The notes beneath the pieces were generated by a model that was given only the letters and a program-made list of their open reading frames with translations, was not told the origin of the DNA and searched no databases. From Leptodontidium sp. MPI-SDFR-AT-0119 (lineage: Eukaryota > Ascomycota > Leotiomycetes > Helotiales > Leptodontidiaceae), in assembly GCA_020726505.1 (NCBI GenBank), contig JAHLEZ010000028.1, positions 248,001 to 312,000 on the forward strand: a DNA stretch of 64,000 bases, written 5' to 3'. Both the position numbers and the translations under genes were made by a program. Position 1 is the stretch's first letter. Each line of letters begins with the position of its first letter. Of the stretch, positions 1 through 11,909 are shown piece by piece.

Positions 1-121
1 GGTAAAATCAATAATAGCGGCTATAGCTATAAAGCTATTTGCCTTATAAAATATCAACCCACTTGAATACTAGAGCAGGGAAGGAACTTGGCCTCAGGAA
101 TACTTCAAGTCGGAGAGCAGC

Positions 122-1103
122 ATGAATCATCTGCTTGCGAGGAAGAGATCTTTTCGCGGTAAACAATCGGAAGCTAGCTCTACCACACCGATCTCTACAC
201 CTAGCGATGAAAGGCCGAGGGAAGCCAAGAGTACCCCTTATGCGCGTCCAAGTTATGAGACTGTACTTGCTACTAAGGGCAGCTTTATGGACAAATTCGA
301 CGAGGGTATTCAAAAGACAAGCAGTGATATTTGCCAAGCCTTGCTTTATTCAGAGCAGACATATCCAAAGGACTCATTATTTCGCGATGATCTGTTCGAC
401 ACAACTTGCCGGAAGATTCGTAATAGAAACGAGGCTATGGTTATTCGAGATATCTCGCAGCTGATTGTCCCTTCTGCCTAAACTCTGGCGACATACGGTG
501 CTACTTATCTCAAACCTTTAATTGAAAGTGCCAATGAAGGCTGGAATAGCGCCAGACCTTTCTACGGACCTCGCCCACAACCTGATTATTCTGTGGGTTT
601 TGGACGATCCGCGTTTACGGAAGATTAACTCGAAAAGCTTAAGCCTTTCGTTGGCGAGGTTCCAGATAGTTCTACTTCTTATTTCATGGCTACCTGGCAG
701 ATGTACTTCCCGTTTCTAACTTGCAAAGTAAAGTGTGGTAACCTGGCGCTTGATATCGCAGACCGGCAGAATGCTTATAGTATGACTCTTGCCGTAAGGG
801 GCATCGTGGAACTCTTTAGGATGGTAAGCCGCGAAAGGGAACTCCATTTGCAAATCCTCTCCTTCTCAATTTCTTATGATTACAGGATAGTAAGGATCTA
901 CGGCTATTATCCTGTGATCGATGGAAACAAGATCACCTTCTACCGCTATCCTATCCGTAATTTCAATTTTACAAAACTAGATAGCAAAGAGAAATGGACG
1001 ATGTATAAATTTACTAAGAATGTTTACGATATATATGTTAACTTACCTAAAAAGAATCTGTTTAGCTATTAATACATTGTTACCTAATGTCGAGGTCTCG
1101 TAG
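122..1103 (+). pseudogene. Decayed DUF7924-type fungal protein gene
   Basis: One reading frame from ATG 122 to about 1040 has the layout of a large fungal family that I recall as DUF7924. It shows a basic Ser/Thr/Pro-rich N-terminus, a PQPDYSVGF stretch, FMATWQMYFPFLTCKVKCG, then DIADRQNAYSMTLAVRG and KWTMYKFTKNVYDI. The frame is broken by TAA at 479-481 and TAA at 626-628. Near 1042 a single-base shift moves the C-terminal YLKRICLAIN block into another frame, ending at TAG 1101-1103. The second stop sits where CAA (Gln) fits the context, a C-to-T change of the kind RIP makes. The family's function is unknown to me. The gene borders AT-rich repeats on its right. I am fairly sure of the family resemblance and sure that the frame is broken; sequencing error could explain one lesion but not all three. 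Confidence 0.75.
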
Positions 1104-2448
1104 CAATTTGAGCTAGGGGAATCCGGACTTTTATAGGGGTTAAAAGGTCACAATATCGCTAATTAATCAAGTAATAATATCGCATCTTAAGTAAAAGAAG
1201 CGGAATCAAGCCGTGTTAGTTCGCCAAAAGTTACCTTAGATACTTTACTGTCCTATGGAGCTTTTAAAAAGCCAAGGAAAAGGGGTCGGAATATGGAATT
1301 ACATTAGTAAATAGCTTTATTAGCACAAGTTAATTTAATACGAAGGGTTTTAAGAAAGCTGTAAAATATAATAAAAACAAAGCAAATCACTTGTCGAGAT
1401 TGATCTTGCCGCTCTATTATACTTCTTTACCTAATACCCCCTAGTCCTCTTCTATTCTCACTTTAAAAGTAATTCCCTAGTCAATCTTTGCTCTTAAGTA
1501 TTTAGGTTCTGCCACGAACATATTACTAACTTCGTTGTCATAGCCAGGTTTAGATATATAAGTTTATTTTAGACATAATGAAACTTCACCTAGCCTAATG
1601 TAAGCTAATAGGCGATTGCGCCGGCGCAGCTCTTAATTCTATATTACATTCTCACATAGTCACTTCTTGACTTGCCGTATATTAAGTGACGACACTAGCT
1701 AAGTATTACTCTTATCCTCCAAGATATATTCTTATTAAGTAGATTATCGTTATACTTAAGAGACTAAATAATCGCCTATATAATCGTTTACCTTAATCTG
1801 CCTTAAGCCTCCCTCTTACGGAATGGTTAGTTGACTTAGTTTGATTTATACTTAACTAATCCTCTATTCCCTTTTAGTAATTTAGTTTTAGTTTTAATAA
1901 TAAATGTAATTAATTTTACCTCGCTAGGATTTATATGCCTCTTTAAGAGTTACTAGACCTTAGTTTAACACCTTTATAAATGCGACATTACCCTAGCTAA
2001 TCCTCTACTATCTTTTATATAAATCTCATAGCGTTATTAGGCCTTAATATAAATCTCTACCTCTACTTAATCTTACTTAGTTAATTCTTTAACCCGCTTT
2101 ACATAAACCACCCAGTATCACTTAGCCCTTAGTGTAACTCCTTCTTTAATAAGGCATTAATAATATATAAATCTCCCCCACCCTTTTGTTTATAAAGTTT
2201 TATTCTAATACGATCCTAGCTTCTTAGGACTTATATAAATCTACTAGTACTAGTAGACTTAGGCATAACATTTATACGCGGTATTACTATTATATATAAA
2301 TCTCCTAGTGCCGCTTAGCCCTTAATATAACTGCTCCTAGACCGCGACATCGCCGTTATATTAATCTCCACCTCTAAGGACTACTACCTAACTAATCCTT
2401 ATATATTTTGGCAGTATAGTTTAAGTACTAACGCGGATATAGTTTTAC
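1104..2448. repeat. AT-rich degenerate repeat tract left of the LTR element
   Basis: No plausible gene. The tract is rich in TA steps and carries loosely repeated units built from elements such as TATATAAATCTCC, CTTAGCCCTTAGTGTAACTCC and GGCATTAATA, recurring at very roughly 100-bp spacing from about 1930 to 2400. Similar text (TTAGTGTGACTCCTC followed by AAATAAATCTAAC) continues right of the LTR element at about 4210-4262, so the element appears to have inserted into this array. Composition and decay fit RIP-altered DNA. Confidence 0.5.
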
Positions 2449-2453
2449 TTTAC

Positions 2454-2656
2454 TATTGGGATGTATAGTCAAGCCTGAATGCCGGGGTTACGTGTACCAC
2501 GTGACCTCCTAGCTAGTATATAAGGGAGCTCTCCCTCGAGCTCCTTCTTAGAAAAGACGTACAAAATAAAAGGCATAACAAAGTATACGAACTATAGGTT
2601 TTCGTGTTACGTGTTACCTTTTTGATACTACCCCTTTATTACTTAGTAAACCGACA
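2454..2656. repeat. Left LTR
   Basis: 203 bp, ending CCGACA. It contains CACGTGACCTCCTAGCTAG followed by TATATAAGGG (about 2517-2526), a TATA-like core promoter. Compared with the right LTR, this copy carries T where the right has C at nine positions in its right half, and mostly retains G in its left half. Confidence 0.85.
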
Positions 2657-3131
2657 TTTATAAATAGTCTATTAACTATTTAGGAATAAGGTTATACTTT
2701 GTATAGTCTACGATTTATATCCTTAAGGGAAACGCTTACTAGTCGAACCGCTGTATTAATACTACCCTAAAGGACTCTCGTCAATACTCTACGCTTCGTA
2801 CGGAACCGCCCTCCTCCTTACGATAATAAAAGACTTATAGACGACTTCATCGAATACTCAAAAGGCATAATATGCGTACCCGCGGGTGTATACTCTATGT
2901 TACAAGTAGGATGTTACAGAGGCTATATAGAAGGCGTTCTGAGCTTAAGAGGGAGCTCGTACGAGCACAAACTCGTATTTTATTACCGCCTAATACTTTT
3001 GTACGACGACAATTATAAAGATAAACCGGAGAGGCAAACTAATCGAACCCTACGTCGGCGACTAGTAAAAGAAGACGATTCGTACGATCTAAGGATTCAC
3101 GAAACGCAAATATAAACAACATTCCTCCTTC

Positions 3132-3359
3132 TACGAGCTCTTCGCTAAACTCTACACCCTTTATACGAGACGCCACCCCTCGTACGATACAAATAACACT
3201 CTTCCCTCTACGAGCTCTTCACTAAGCTCTGTATCCTCCGTACGAGACGCCACCCCTTATATAATACAAATAATACTCCTCCCTCTGCGAGGCTCTTCGT
3301 TGAGTACTCGACTTCTTCCTCTTCTCGTACGAAGCCGTCACCTTTCACACGACCAGCTT
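3132..3359. repeat. Imperfect ~77-bp tandem repeat inside the LTR element
   Basis: About three units begin CTACGAGCTCTTCGC/CTACGAGCTCTTCAC/CTGCGAGGCTCTTCG near 3132, 3209 and 3286. The first two share GAGACGCCACCCC and ATACAAATAA. Units diverge to the right. No coding role is seen. Confidence 0.6.
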
Positions 3360-3976
3360 ACAGAGCCCCCCCCCCCCCCCTTTTTTTTTCCCTGCTGTAC
3401 GATGTCCTCTTCCTAGAACCGTACGAGGCCTTAAAGCTTAAGACAAAACACTGCCAAGGGATCTGAGACGTCAGATTTACGATTAGCGGCATTCTGAGTT
3501 TAAGGCAGGGAAGTGAAGTAGGGCTATAAATCATCGTACGAAATAGTGGGAATAGCTAGCGAAGACCTCTTTCTGAGCTCTTAATTAAGTCTTCAGAAGC
3601 CACGAGGACCCCCTCCCTCCCTTTACACGAAGCCGTCAATTTAATAGTATAACAAAAGACCGACTTCCCTTAATACGACAGCGAATACTCTTTCCCCTCT
3701 TTACGAACGACTACCCCCCCTCCCCTTCCCGCGACAGGATGATTATACGTACGTTACAGCTAATAACATTTAGCGTTTAAGACGGGTGGGTTAGAAGGGG
3801 AAGGAAGTTTTAAAAGAATAACTGTTTAAGAGTGTTTTAACTTCGTACAAACCTCGTACAGGCCTTTATTTGAAGTAGTCGAATTAGTAAAAGGTTTAAA
3901 AGGGAGAATTTTGTTGTTCTTAATCTTGTACGAGCTTGACTATAGCTTTCGACGATAAGAAAGTAAGAATTGCTAG

Positions 3977-4179
3977 TGTTAGGATGTATAATCAAGCCTA
4001 AATGCTAGGGTTACATGTACCACGTGACCTCCTAGCTAGCATATAAGGGAGCTCTCCCTCGAGCTCCTTCTTAGAAAAGACGTACAAAATAAAAGGCTTA
4101 ACAAAGCATACGAACCACAGGTTTTCGTGCTACGTGCCACCTTTTTGATACCACCCCTTTACTACCTAATAAACCGACA
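3977..4179. repeat. Right LTR
   Basis: 203 bp, starting TGTTAGG and ending CCGACA, followed at once by the TTTAC target duplication. Relative to the left LTR, the first third carries A where the left has G at five positions (the left copy has A for G once, at its second base), while the last third keeps C where the left has T. Confidence 0.85.
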
Positions 4180-4184
4180 TTTAC

Positions 4185-5519
4185 TAAATCTATATAAATC
4201 TTATTAAGTCACTAGACTTTAGTGTGACTCCTCTTAATATAATATCGCCGCTAAATAAATCTAACGACAGTTAGTAGGCACAAGAGCTATCTAATCGCTT
4301 CTTAATTAACGTACTATTGCCGAGATAAGTGTGCCTTCCCTCGATAGTCCTAAAACCCTAGGCAACGAATCTTAGTATAACCATTTTCCTAATATAATTT
4401 CACTATATACGTCCCACGATATTCAAGAAAGTACACTAGCCGTCGGAATCCCCTCTTAATATAGCTACGGCGATATGCCGAGTTACGTAGCCCGACCTTA
4501 CTAAAGGGAAGCACCAAAATTCCCCGTACTTAGTGTAACTTCTGGCTAAGAGGATGTTATCTTAACTTATATAATCGCAGAATATATAAAGGGAGCTTTA
4601 AACCTTAAGATTCGTAGTATAATCGCTTGTACCTTTTTAATAACTATACAAAACATTTACAACGGAGTAATATATAAGTGCAAGTTCTTATAACAAATAA
4701 GTAAGACAAATTGTTTAGTAAAAGACGTTATATAGTTAAATACGATGACGTTGAATTAGTGTTATTTAGTAAATTATAAGGCTAAACTACAAGTCACGTG
4801 CTCTTTCACGAGAGGGATCTAAATCTGCTCTAGTAGGGACTCTATGCAAGGGAGCAGAAACGGATTCCCGGGCAAAGTTCGGTAAGGAAACTGTAGCCGG
4901 GGCAAAGAAGCCTAAATAGGTTCCACATTATGGTGTACAAGCTGACTCAGGGCGTGGTCAGGATGCTCAGGTTCTGCCCAGGCTCTGCTCAGGCATGCTC
5001 ACCCTCAGCTCAGTTTAAAGCAGCAGTTGCTCACGTCCGGAGACTAAAACGGAACCAGCGAAAGGGAAAATTAGTCTTGAGTCTATGGATACCTAGGTAC
5101 TCTGTAAATGATGTGCTATATCTTTCGCGGATCCGTTAGCGTCCAATCATTAGGTACGAACGAGCTTATTTATGTCTCGTAGCTGCTCTTAAAAGTCAAA
5201 AGCGTATCCATAGTGTTTTCAAAACATTGAGCTACTCTTTTCTTTATTTACTTCCTAATTAGACTTGGGAAGGATGGATGGTGGGAGCATATGTGGATGG
5301 ATGTATGGCCTGATTTTTGGTGTCGGCGTGTATATATGCAATGGATATGCCTTCTATAATCACCTTCGCGAAAAGGCTCTGTCTGATTGAATCTGACAAG
5401 ACCTACATTCCTAAGCCCTGCGTCTCTTGCTAAGCTTGAAAAGTCTATCCATCCAACCATACAAGCCAAGCGAGCCCATCCCCTTTCCCTTCTTTGTCCC
5501 CCTAATTCCTTTACCACAT
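4185..5519. other. Intergenic: repeat remnant, then unique spacer
   Basis: 4185 to about 4780 is AT-rich and continues the degenerate array that also flanks the LTR element on the left. About 4790-5519 returns to ordinary composition. A 69-codon frame at 4930-5139 overlaps reiterated GCTCAGG words and shows no protein-like conservation. The last 200 bp before 5520 is C-rich and is the probable 3' flank of the minus-strand kinase. Confidence 0.5.
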
Positions 5520-7125
5520 CTATATCAACTTCAAAGCAAACCCCCCACCCCTCTCCTCCTCCTCCCTCCCGGCAAAAATCCCGCTAAAATCAATCTCCTT
5601 GAACGCCCCTCCCTTCCCCCCTTCCCCTCTAATCGGCGCATTCGGCGTCCCTCTCCTCCTCCTCTTCTCCTGCCCGGCCTTACTCGGAAACGTAGGGAAC
5701 ATCTCCTCCCTCTTCGGCTTCGGATCCTCCCTAAAGAAAGGATGCTCTAACATCTCTTTCGCACTCGGTCTCCTCTCCGGATTAAGTTCCAGTAAACCCA
5801 TCAACAGTCCCGCCCCCGCAGTCGTCAAGAACGGGAACTTCGCACGCAGCACACTCCCATGCGTGATAGGGTTCTTCGGCAACTTCAACGACCTCGCATT
5901 AGGCAGCCTTCTGAACCCAGGCCACGACTCCTCCGTCGGTATCCCGCAAAGTTCGAATATCTTGCTCAGCTCGTCGACTTCGTTCTTCCCTTGCAGTAAT
6001 GGCTCTTTTGTTAGAAGTTCCCCGAATATACACCCCACACTCCACATATCCACGGCCGTCCCGTACCGCTCAGCCCCGAGAAGCAGTTCTGGCGCGCGGT
6101 ACCATAGTGTGACGACCAGCTGGGTGAGTTTGGGACTTGGTGACCCGAAGTACCGCGCCATTCCGAAGTCGGCGATCTTTAACTGACCGCGGTTGTTGAG
6201 CAGGAGGTTGGAGGTTTTTAGGTCGCGGTGTAGGATCCAGGTCTCGTGCAGGTAGGAGACACCGGATGTTAATTGCAGCAGGAGGGTTTTTATTTCTGAG
6301 GTTAGGAAGGGTTCGGGCATTTCTTCGAGGAGGGTTTTGAGGTCGTGTTCGAGGAAGTCAAGGACGAGGAAGATGCTGTGGAAATTGTTAGTCGAAGTAT
6401 ACATCAATCAGCTGTCAAGATATGTAGAGAATATAGTTAGGAATCCAGTAAATGGAGAGAGGGGTGGAGGGTATAGAGACAGAACAGGACAGGCCAGCAT
6501 ACTTCTCAATCTTCCTCGTATCCTCACCAACAACCACCTCCCTCAGTCCCACAATATTCGCATGCCTACAATCCCTCAACGTCTGTATCTCCCTCAAGCC
6601 CGTAACGGGGATCCCATCCTGCGCATTCTCCATCTTCAACCTCTTCAGCGCAACGACCTCTCCCGTCCGCGTATCCCTCGCGCGAGAAACCCACCCGTAA
6701 GCACCCTCCTCGATATCATTCAGTTTCTCGTAATCCTCTACGCTCCGACATTTCTTCCATTGCGGCGCTGGGAAGCGCAGGAGTTGAGCTGGCTCCCCTT
6801 CCACCTCCTGCACTTCTTTCGATTCAGCCTCGCCTGTGCCGCGAGAGGGTGATATTCTCCTCCGCTTTGCTGGGCGGGATGAGAGTTCGCTTTGCTGTCC
6901 TTGTGTTTGCCCCTGCTCCTGTTCCTGGTCTTGGGATTTTGCAGCAGCTGCTTCGTCTGCTTGTTGCTGTTGTTGTCTAAGCAGTCGCGCGGCAGCTTCT
7001 TCGTCTGCTTTCCGCTGTTTCTCAGCTTTCGCCCTTTTCTTCTCTTCTTTCTCGCGTTTCCGCTGTATCTCCGCTGCCGCGTCTTCTTCTTCGTCTGCCC
7101 AGCGTGATTTCATCTTGCTGCTCAT
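5520..7125 (-). CDS. CDK11/PITSLRE-like cyclin-dependent kinase
   Basis: Two exons, 7125-6503 and 6375-5520, predict 492 residues. The intron has donor GTATGC, branch GACTAAC and acceptor CCACAG, and joins ENIFLVLDFLEHDLK cleanly. The N-terminus is a charged, Gln/Glu-rich, probably coiled region, as in CDK11 proteins. The kinase domain has the glycine loop IEEGAYGWV, VALKRLKM (ATP lysine), PVTGLRE in the C-helix (the PITSLRE equivalent), HRDLKTSN, DFGMARYFG and YRAPELLLG. In the family (human CDK11, fission yeast Ppk23) the kinase acts in transcription and RNA processing; a nuclear location is inferred. The start chosen is MSSKMKSRWADEEED because SRWADxEED opens many homologues; in-frame ATGs upstream at 7209 and 7278 are possible. 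The start lies about 210 bp from the divergent NDUFAF7-like gene, so a shared promoter is likely. Confidence 0.9.
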
Positions 7126-7337
7126 GGGGGTGGATGTGATGGTTTCGCTGTGGTGTTGATTTGGCGGATGATGTCGCGAGGCTGAAGGTTTTGAGAGGGT
7201 CGTCGTCATCTGATCGCGCGGCCAGAAAAAATAGTTGGGCCTGGACTTCGCGACTTTGACCGAGACGTGGAACATCAATCAGCCTTGACTTCTTGCGACG
7301 GAGATGCAGAAGTGACAGATTACTTTAACAGGCAACA

Positions 7338-9093
7338 ATGAGATCAATTGTTTCCCTCCAAACGCGCAATTGTCTGCGTACTGCTCGACGCTGGAAGTAT
7401 ACTTCTCCTGCTGCAGTGAGGTGGTCGTCCAGCGAGGCAAGACAATGGAGTACACCTCTTGCCAAACAGCTTTCTGAAGCTATCACCGTACCACCCCCCC
7501 TTCCTCTCCTCAATCGCAAATATACCTTACCTATACCTATACTATATAAAAGCCCATGCTAACTCCTCTTCTTCTTCTTCGAAACATAGACGACAGGACC
7601 AATTCCCCTCGCTTCATTCATGCGCATGTGTCTGACTTCGGATATGGGAGGGTATTATATGTCGAGCCAGGAGGGCCGCGATCAGTTCGGCCAGAAGGGA
7701 GATTTCATCACGTCCCCTGAGATATCGCAGATTTTTGGGGAGTTGATTGCGGTTTGGTTTGTGGCGGAGTGGATTGGGCAGGGGAGGAGGAAGGGGGGTG
7801 TTGAGTTGATTGAGATTGGACCGGGGAGGGGGACGTTGATGGACGATATGCTGAGGGTATGTTTGGAGGTGGATATTGATATCTCTCCTTATGTGGGTTG
7901 TTACTATGGAGAATACTTGCTGATAGTTTGTATAGACAATGAAGAATTTCAAACCCTTGGCTGAGAGTATCGAAGCTGTGTATATGGTTGAAGCTAGTCC
8001 TTCGTTGAGAGATGCGCAGAAAAAGCTTCTGTGTGGAGATGCACCTATGACTGAGACAGATATTGGACATCGATGTATCAGCAAGTATTCTGGCATTCCT
8101 ATAATATGGACGGAGAATATTCGTTTCGTTCCATCGAGTAAGTGTTCTCTTCAAGTTTTCTTCAGAGATGATTCTCATATTTCTACAGATCCAGATAAAA
8201 CCCCTTTCATCGTAGCCCACGAATTCTTCGACGCCCTCCCCATCCACGCCTTTCAATCCATCTCCCCCTCCGACTCCTCGCAAGAAGCAGAAAAAGAAAC
8301 CATCCAAACCCCCACAGGAATCCACAAACTCTCACCAGAAGCCCAAAAAGCAAACCAGAAGAAAAAAGGTCCCCAATGGCGGGAAATGGTCGTCTCGCCC
8401 TCTCCCCCAGACTCAACACATACCACGCTCTCGACCCCGAAATCCCAGCAACCCTCCAACCCACCCCCCGAATTCCAACTAACCCTCTCCAAAGCATCAA
8501 CACCACACTCCCTCTACCTCCCCGAAATCTCCCCCCGCTACCGCGCACTAAAATCCACCCCAGACTCCCTCATAGAGATATCCCCCGAATCGCACGCCTA
8601 CGCGCAAGAATTCGCACGCCGGATAGGCGGCTCTCCAACATCCCCTAAACCTACCCCGTCAGGAGCAGCGATTATTCTAGATTACGGCCCTGCGGACACG
8701 ATTCCCACGAACTCCTTGAGGGGAATTAAAGCGCATCAGCGCGTTTCCCCGCTCAGCGAACCGGGCCTGGTCGATCTCTCTGCAGATGTGGATTTCGTTG
8801 CTCTTGCGGAAGCGGCGCTCGGTGCGTCGGAGGGGGTGGAGGTATATGGACCGGTGGAGCAGGGTGCGTTTTTGAGGGCTATGGGGATTCAGGAGAGGGC
8901 CGAGGCGTTGATTAGGGGTGTTAAGAGTGGGGAGGGAAGGGAGGAAGTTGTGAAGAGGGTTGAGGGGGCGTGGAAGAGGTTGGTTGATAGAGGGGGGAGT
9001 GGGATGGGGAAAGTTTATAAGGCTATGGCTATTGTGCCTGAGAGTGGAGGGAGGAGGAGGCCGGTGGGCTTTGGTGGTGAGGTTGATGTTTAG
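7338..9093 (+). CDS. NDUFAF7/MidA-like mitochondrial arginine methyltransferase
   Basis: Four exons (7338-7487, 7590-7856, 7936-8137, 8189-9093) predict 507 residues. All introns are short GT-AG with CTAAC-like or similar branches. The first 40 residues are Arg/Ser-rich without acids, a mitochondrial presequence. The body shows ITTTGPIPLASFMRMCLTS, GGYYMSSQEGRDQFGQKGDF, then GVELIEIGPGRGTLMDDML (SAM-binding motif I) and TPFIVAHEFFDALPIHAF, the family signature. In animals NDUFAF7 dimethylates an arginine of the NDUFS2 subunit during complex I assembly; the same role here is inferred. An extra low-complexity Ser/Pro/Lys-rich insertion follows HAFQ (roughly residues 185-265), typical of fungal members. 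It is divergent from the CDK11-like gene and ends 460 bp before the SnoaL-like remnant. Confidence 0.9.
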
Positions 9094-9556
9094 ATGGGGG
9101 AAGTGTATCATAGTGTAGACTGCAGAAATGTAAAACTATTATAAGAGAAGTTGTTCCGTTCAATGGCTTCGAGAAAGGAGTACGAAATTGATGACAACGG
9201 AGTGAGACGTTCTGGGTGTTTACATCTCGCTAATCCAGACGAGTTTTTGAAAAGCCCAGTTCAGTTAGAGATGGCTCGGGAAGCCGGGTCGATATTCAAT
9301 AACTTGTAGAAGCAGGCAACAGCAACTTGCAATAGATCACAATTGGTGCTGTAATAGCTTAGGCAACTATACAAAGATCGGAATATATAAGAAATATCAA
9401 TTTCAGGACTGATCACAATAATAAGTGAGTCTAGTTCAGCCATCTCACACCAAACATTATCAAAGTCGCCCGACTACAACAGCAATCTCCAACAAGCAAA
9501 GCTTACATATACTCCTCTGCAGTAGAATACTACTAGATTTACAATCCAGACAGATT

Positions 9557-10019
9557 ATGGCTACAACAATGTCCACCAGGGCAACATTCGCCAGCACACC
9601 CACCACCCTTGCCACAGCTATAAACAGCTTCCTTCCGGCGCCCCCGAAACAACCGAGTCCGACCCCTCAAACACTTCACACCAACCTTCACCCAGTGCGA
9701 TGATAGCAACGCGCCCTCTGGCTCACGCAATTTCCCGGACTTTGTAGCCCATATTTGTTGGCTGAGGGAGATTCTCCCGCCCAGAAGCGTGGATGTCAGA
9801 GTTACGCATTACATGAAGGAGGGGAATCATATTGCGGAGAGGCATTCGGGAGATCTGGTTACGATGGAGGATGGTAGTGTGGTACATGGAGAGACGTTCA
9901 TGTGGATTGATTTGGCGGAGGACAGGAGGATTGAGGGTGTTGTGGAGACGGTTAGGAAGGTTGTTTTGAAGGGCCCGACGAGGGGGGTGGGGGAGGTTGA
10001 GGGGAAGGTGGGGGGATGA
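9557..10019 (+). pseudogene. NTF2/SnoaL-like small protein, frameshifted
   Basis: From ATG 9557 a frame encodes MATTMSTRATFASTP and runs to TGA 9701-9703. The family-like sequence resumes in another frame upstream of that stop as LKHFTPTFTQCDDSN, SRNFPDFVAHICWLREILPP, then a GNHIAERHSGDLVTMEDGS and ETFMWIDLAEDRRIE block ending TGA 10017-10019. This resembles NTF2-like/SnoaL-like fungal proteins with a cone-shaped alpha+beta barrel, whose substrates are usually unknown. The frame change lies between about 9600 and 9660 and no credible intron spans it, so it is a one-base indel, a pseudogene lesion or a sequence error. No other gene overlaps. Confidence 0.55.
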
Positions 10020-11909
10020 TAAGGGCTCAAAGTGGAACGTGCAGGTCTTTTTGAGGAAGGGCTGTTGTCGAAGCGTGCGAAGGGTTTTAGCAAGAGTTGA
10101 ATTTTGTTTACTACTCTGGCTTGAACGAATGTATTAGTGTTGTTGGTCAGAGAAAGATGATCTCAACAAAGTAAAGTTGTTGGAAGGCTTCTGAATGCAA
10201 TTTTGAGCCAGGTCAAGTCCGAGCTTGTACCGTTTAGGAGTGTGTGAACGTGTCGGTCCTACCAACACAATTCCTGAATGAGCATTTATGTGGAGAGAGG
10301 GAAGTGAAGTTTCATTTCAAATGGGCAGAGTGCTTAAGCGAGTAATCAACAACACAGTGCTCACCTGCTCACTTCTAGGGAGATAGCAGCAATTACATTA
10401 CATATAAGTGAGTTACATTTAAATCAAATGCCGAGCAATTCACCTACGAAGTTATATGTTAGTATTTGAGATTGTTTCACCGCAAATTCCTCAAGAGAAG
10501 GAAGGAAAACTAAATGTTATTTTCTAAGTTGTCTGAACTATGAGTGAGAGGTCCTATTAAAAGAAAGGCCATAGAACCGCTTACCTAGAAATCAATATTA
10601 GGCATTCCTCGTCCTTTGAGCCATTCTTATGTCGACCTTTCATCGTGCCAAGATTGAAGATATACAGAGTAACATGTGATCTTGAAAAGGGGTCCAGGGG
10701 GCAGCTTAGCGGTGCGCTAAACGAGCCGAGCCTGTCCTCATGTCAGTTTCCCAACCTCAGGATTTCCTCCTCAGGTCAACAAAAACAACGATGATTAAGA
10801 AACTCAAAAGCACGCCGTCAATGCCACAACTCTCGGGGTCACCCGCCATTCCGCGCAATGATCTGCACGGCCTCTTGGTATTGCGTGAACTAATCTCCGC
10901 AGTGCATCTCCGTTTGCAAGATGCAGGATCAAAGTGCCAGCTTCAGGGGCAGTCAACTCTGAGTGCTCACTTCCAGCTCACGGCAGAGAGTTCCCAACCT
11001 GCCCAAGTGAGCCTCATATGTTCATCTGATTCGTTCCCCCAAGTTACGATCTCCATTAGCGTGGGCTGAAAAGGCGTGTTTCATCCTTTCCGAGGCCATC
11101 TGAGCAAACGAAACAATTAGCTGGCCAATCAGATGCCGGAACGCGGTTATTGCCAATCCCACGGCTGTGTGCCTCAGTTTCACGATTATGGGCAGAAGCA
11201 ATTGCGGAAGTGCCATCTGAACTCATATACGATGCCTCCTCCTGAGTACACTTTTCCTTTCCTCGACGTCCTTCTTTTGGGTCTTGCTGCTCTCAAAAAT
11301 TTCGTTCATTTACACATTCCTTTCTGGGTCATCTAAACCCATTACATTCCTTTCTTTTAGCATACTACCTCAGGCCAATCATTACGTCCTTCCAGTCTAG
11401 ACTTCACTCCAAGACAAAAGTTTCTCCTTCGAGGCATTTGATCCACTTGATCGTTGCCACAACAAAAGTTTGCTCGCTGCAAAATTCCGTCTCGAGCCTC
11501 ACTAGCTATCAGTCTCCTACCACCTCAATTCATCACTCGGCCTACGGCTTGATCCAATCTTATCTCCTTTAAACATTCTCCCTCCCAGCCGTCAACAATC
11601 TGTCAAACTTGAAGCTGTCTTATCCAAACCTGGGTGTGGCGTCGATAGTCCTGCGCTAGTTCTCGGGTCGGCCAATTGTAGCGCACAAGCCTCATGAAAT
11701 CTTCCAGATAGCAATTCCACGCATCACTTACTCTTCAATTCGAAAGGCAGGGCCTTTATCACTCGGTAGCACCGGTATATTAGATCATCGACTTTCTCTT
11801 TTTCAAAGAATAGATCCTCAAATCCGACTGAACACCTGACTCTCCGGGGATCGAGAAACTTTTCGCAGACATTTTCCAGTCTACTCATCATCGGACCTTT
11901 TATATCAAC
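10020..11909. other. Intergenic, upstream region of the exo-glucanase gene
   Basis: About 1.9 kb without a supportable gene. A 109-codon frame at 10740-11069 resembles no family I know and lacks splice or start support. The last 500 bp before 11910 are pyrimidine-rich, as in many fungal 5' leaders. Confidence 0.5.

Larger units (their letters stand above)
2454..4179. mobile_element. Non-autonomous LTR retrotransposon-like element, RIP-altered
   Basis: Two 203-bp direct repeats (2454-2656 and 3977-4179) bound a 1,320-bp interior. The right copy begins TGTTAGGATG and both end CCGACA, giving TG...CA termini; the left copy has TATTGGG at its start. The 5 bp before the left LTR (TTTAC, 2449-2453) and after the right LTR (TTTAC, 4180-4184) are identical, a target-site duplication. 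The LTRs differ at 18 positions by my count, 17 of them transitions. The interior has no recognisable gag or pol and only one short open frame (2897-3115), so this resembles a LARD/TRIM-type or heavily deleted element. Orientation is unresolved. The interior also holds a C15-T9 homopolymer pair at 3366-3389. Confidence 0.85.

Noticed and set aside
2897..3115. 72-codon frame inside the LTR element as a gag remnant
   Set aside because: Basic and Tyr/Arg-rich but no zinc knuckle, protease or RT motif; could not be tied to gag.
4930..5139. 69-codon frame
   Set aside because: Arises over reiterated GCTCAGG words; low-complexity artefact.
5599..6186. 195-codon plus-strand frame over the kinase gene
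   Set aside because: Antisense shadow of the CDK11-like kinase exon.
10740..11069. 109-codon plus-strand frame before the glucanase gene
   Set aside because: No recognisable domain, no splice support and unremarkable composition.
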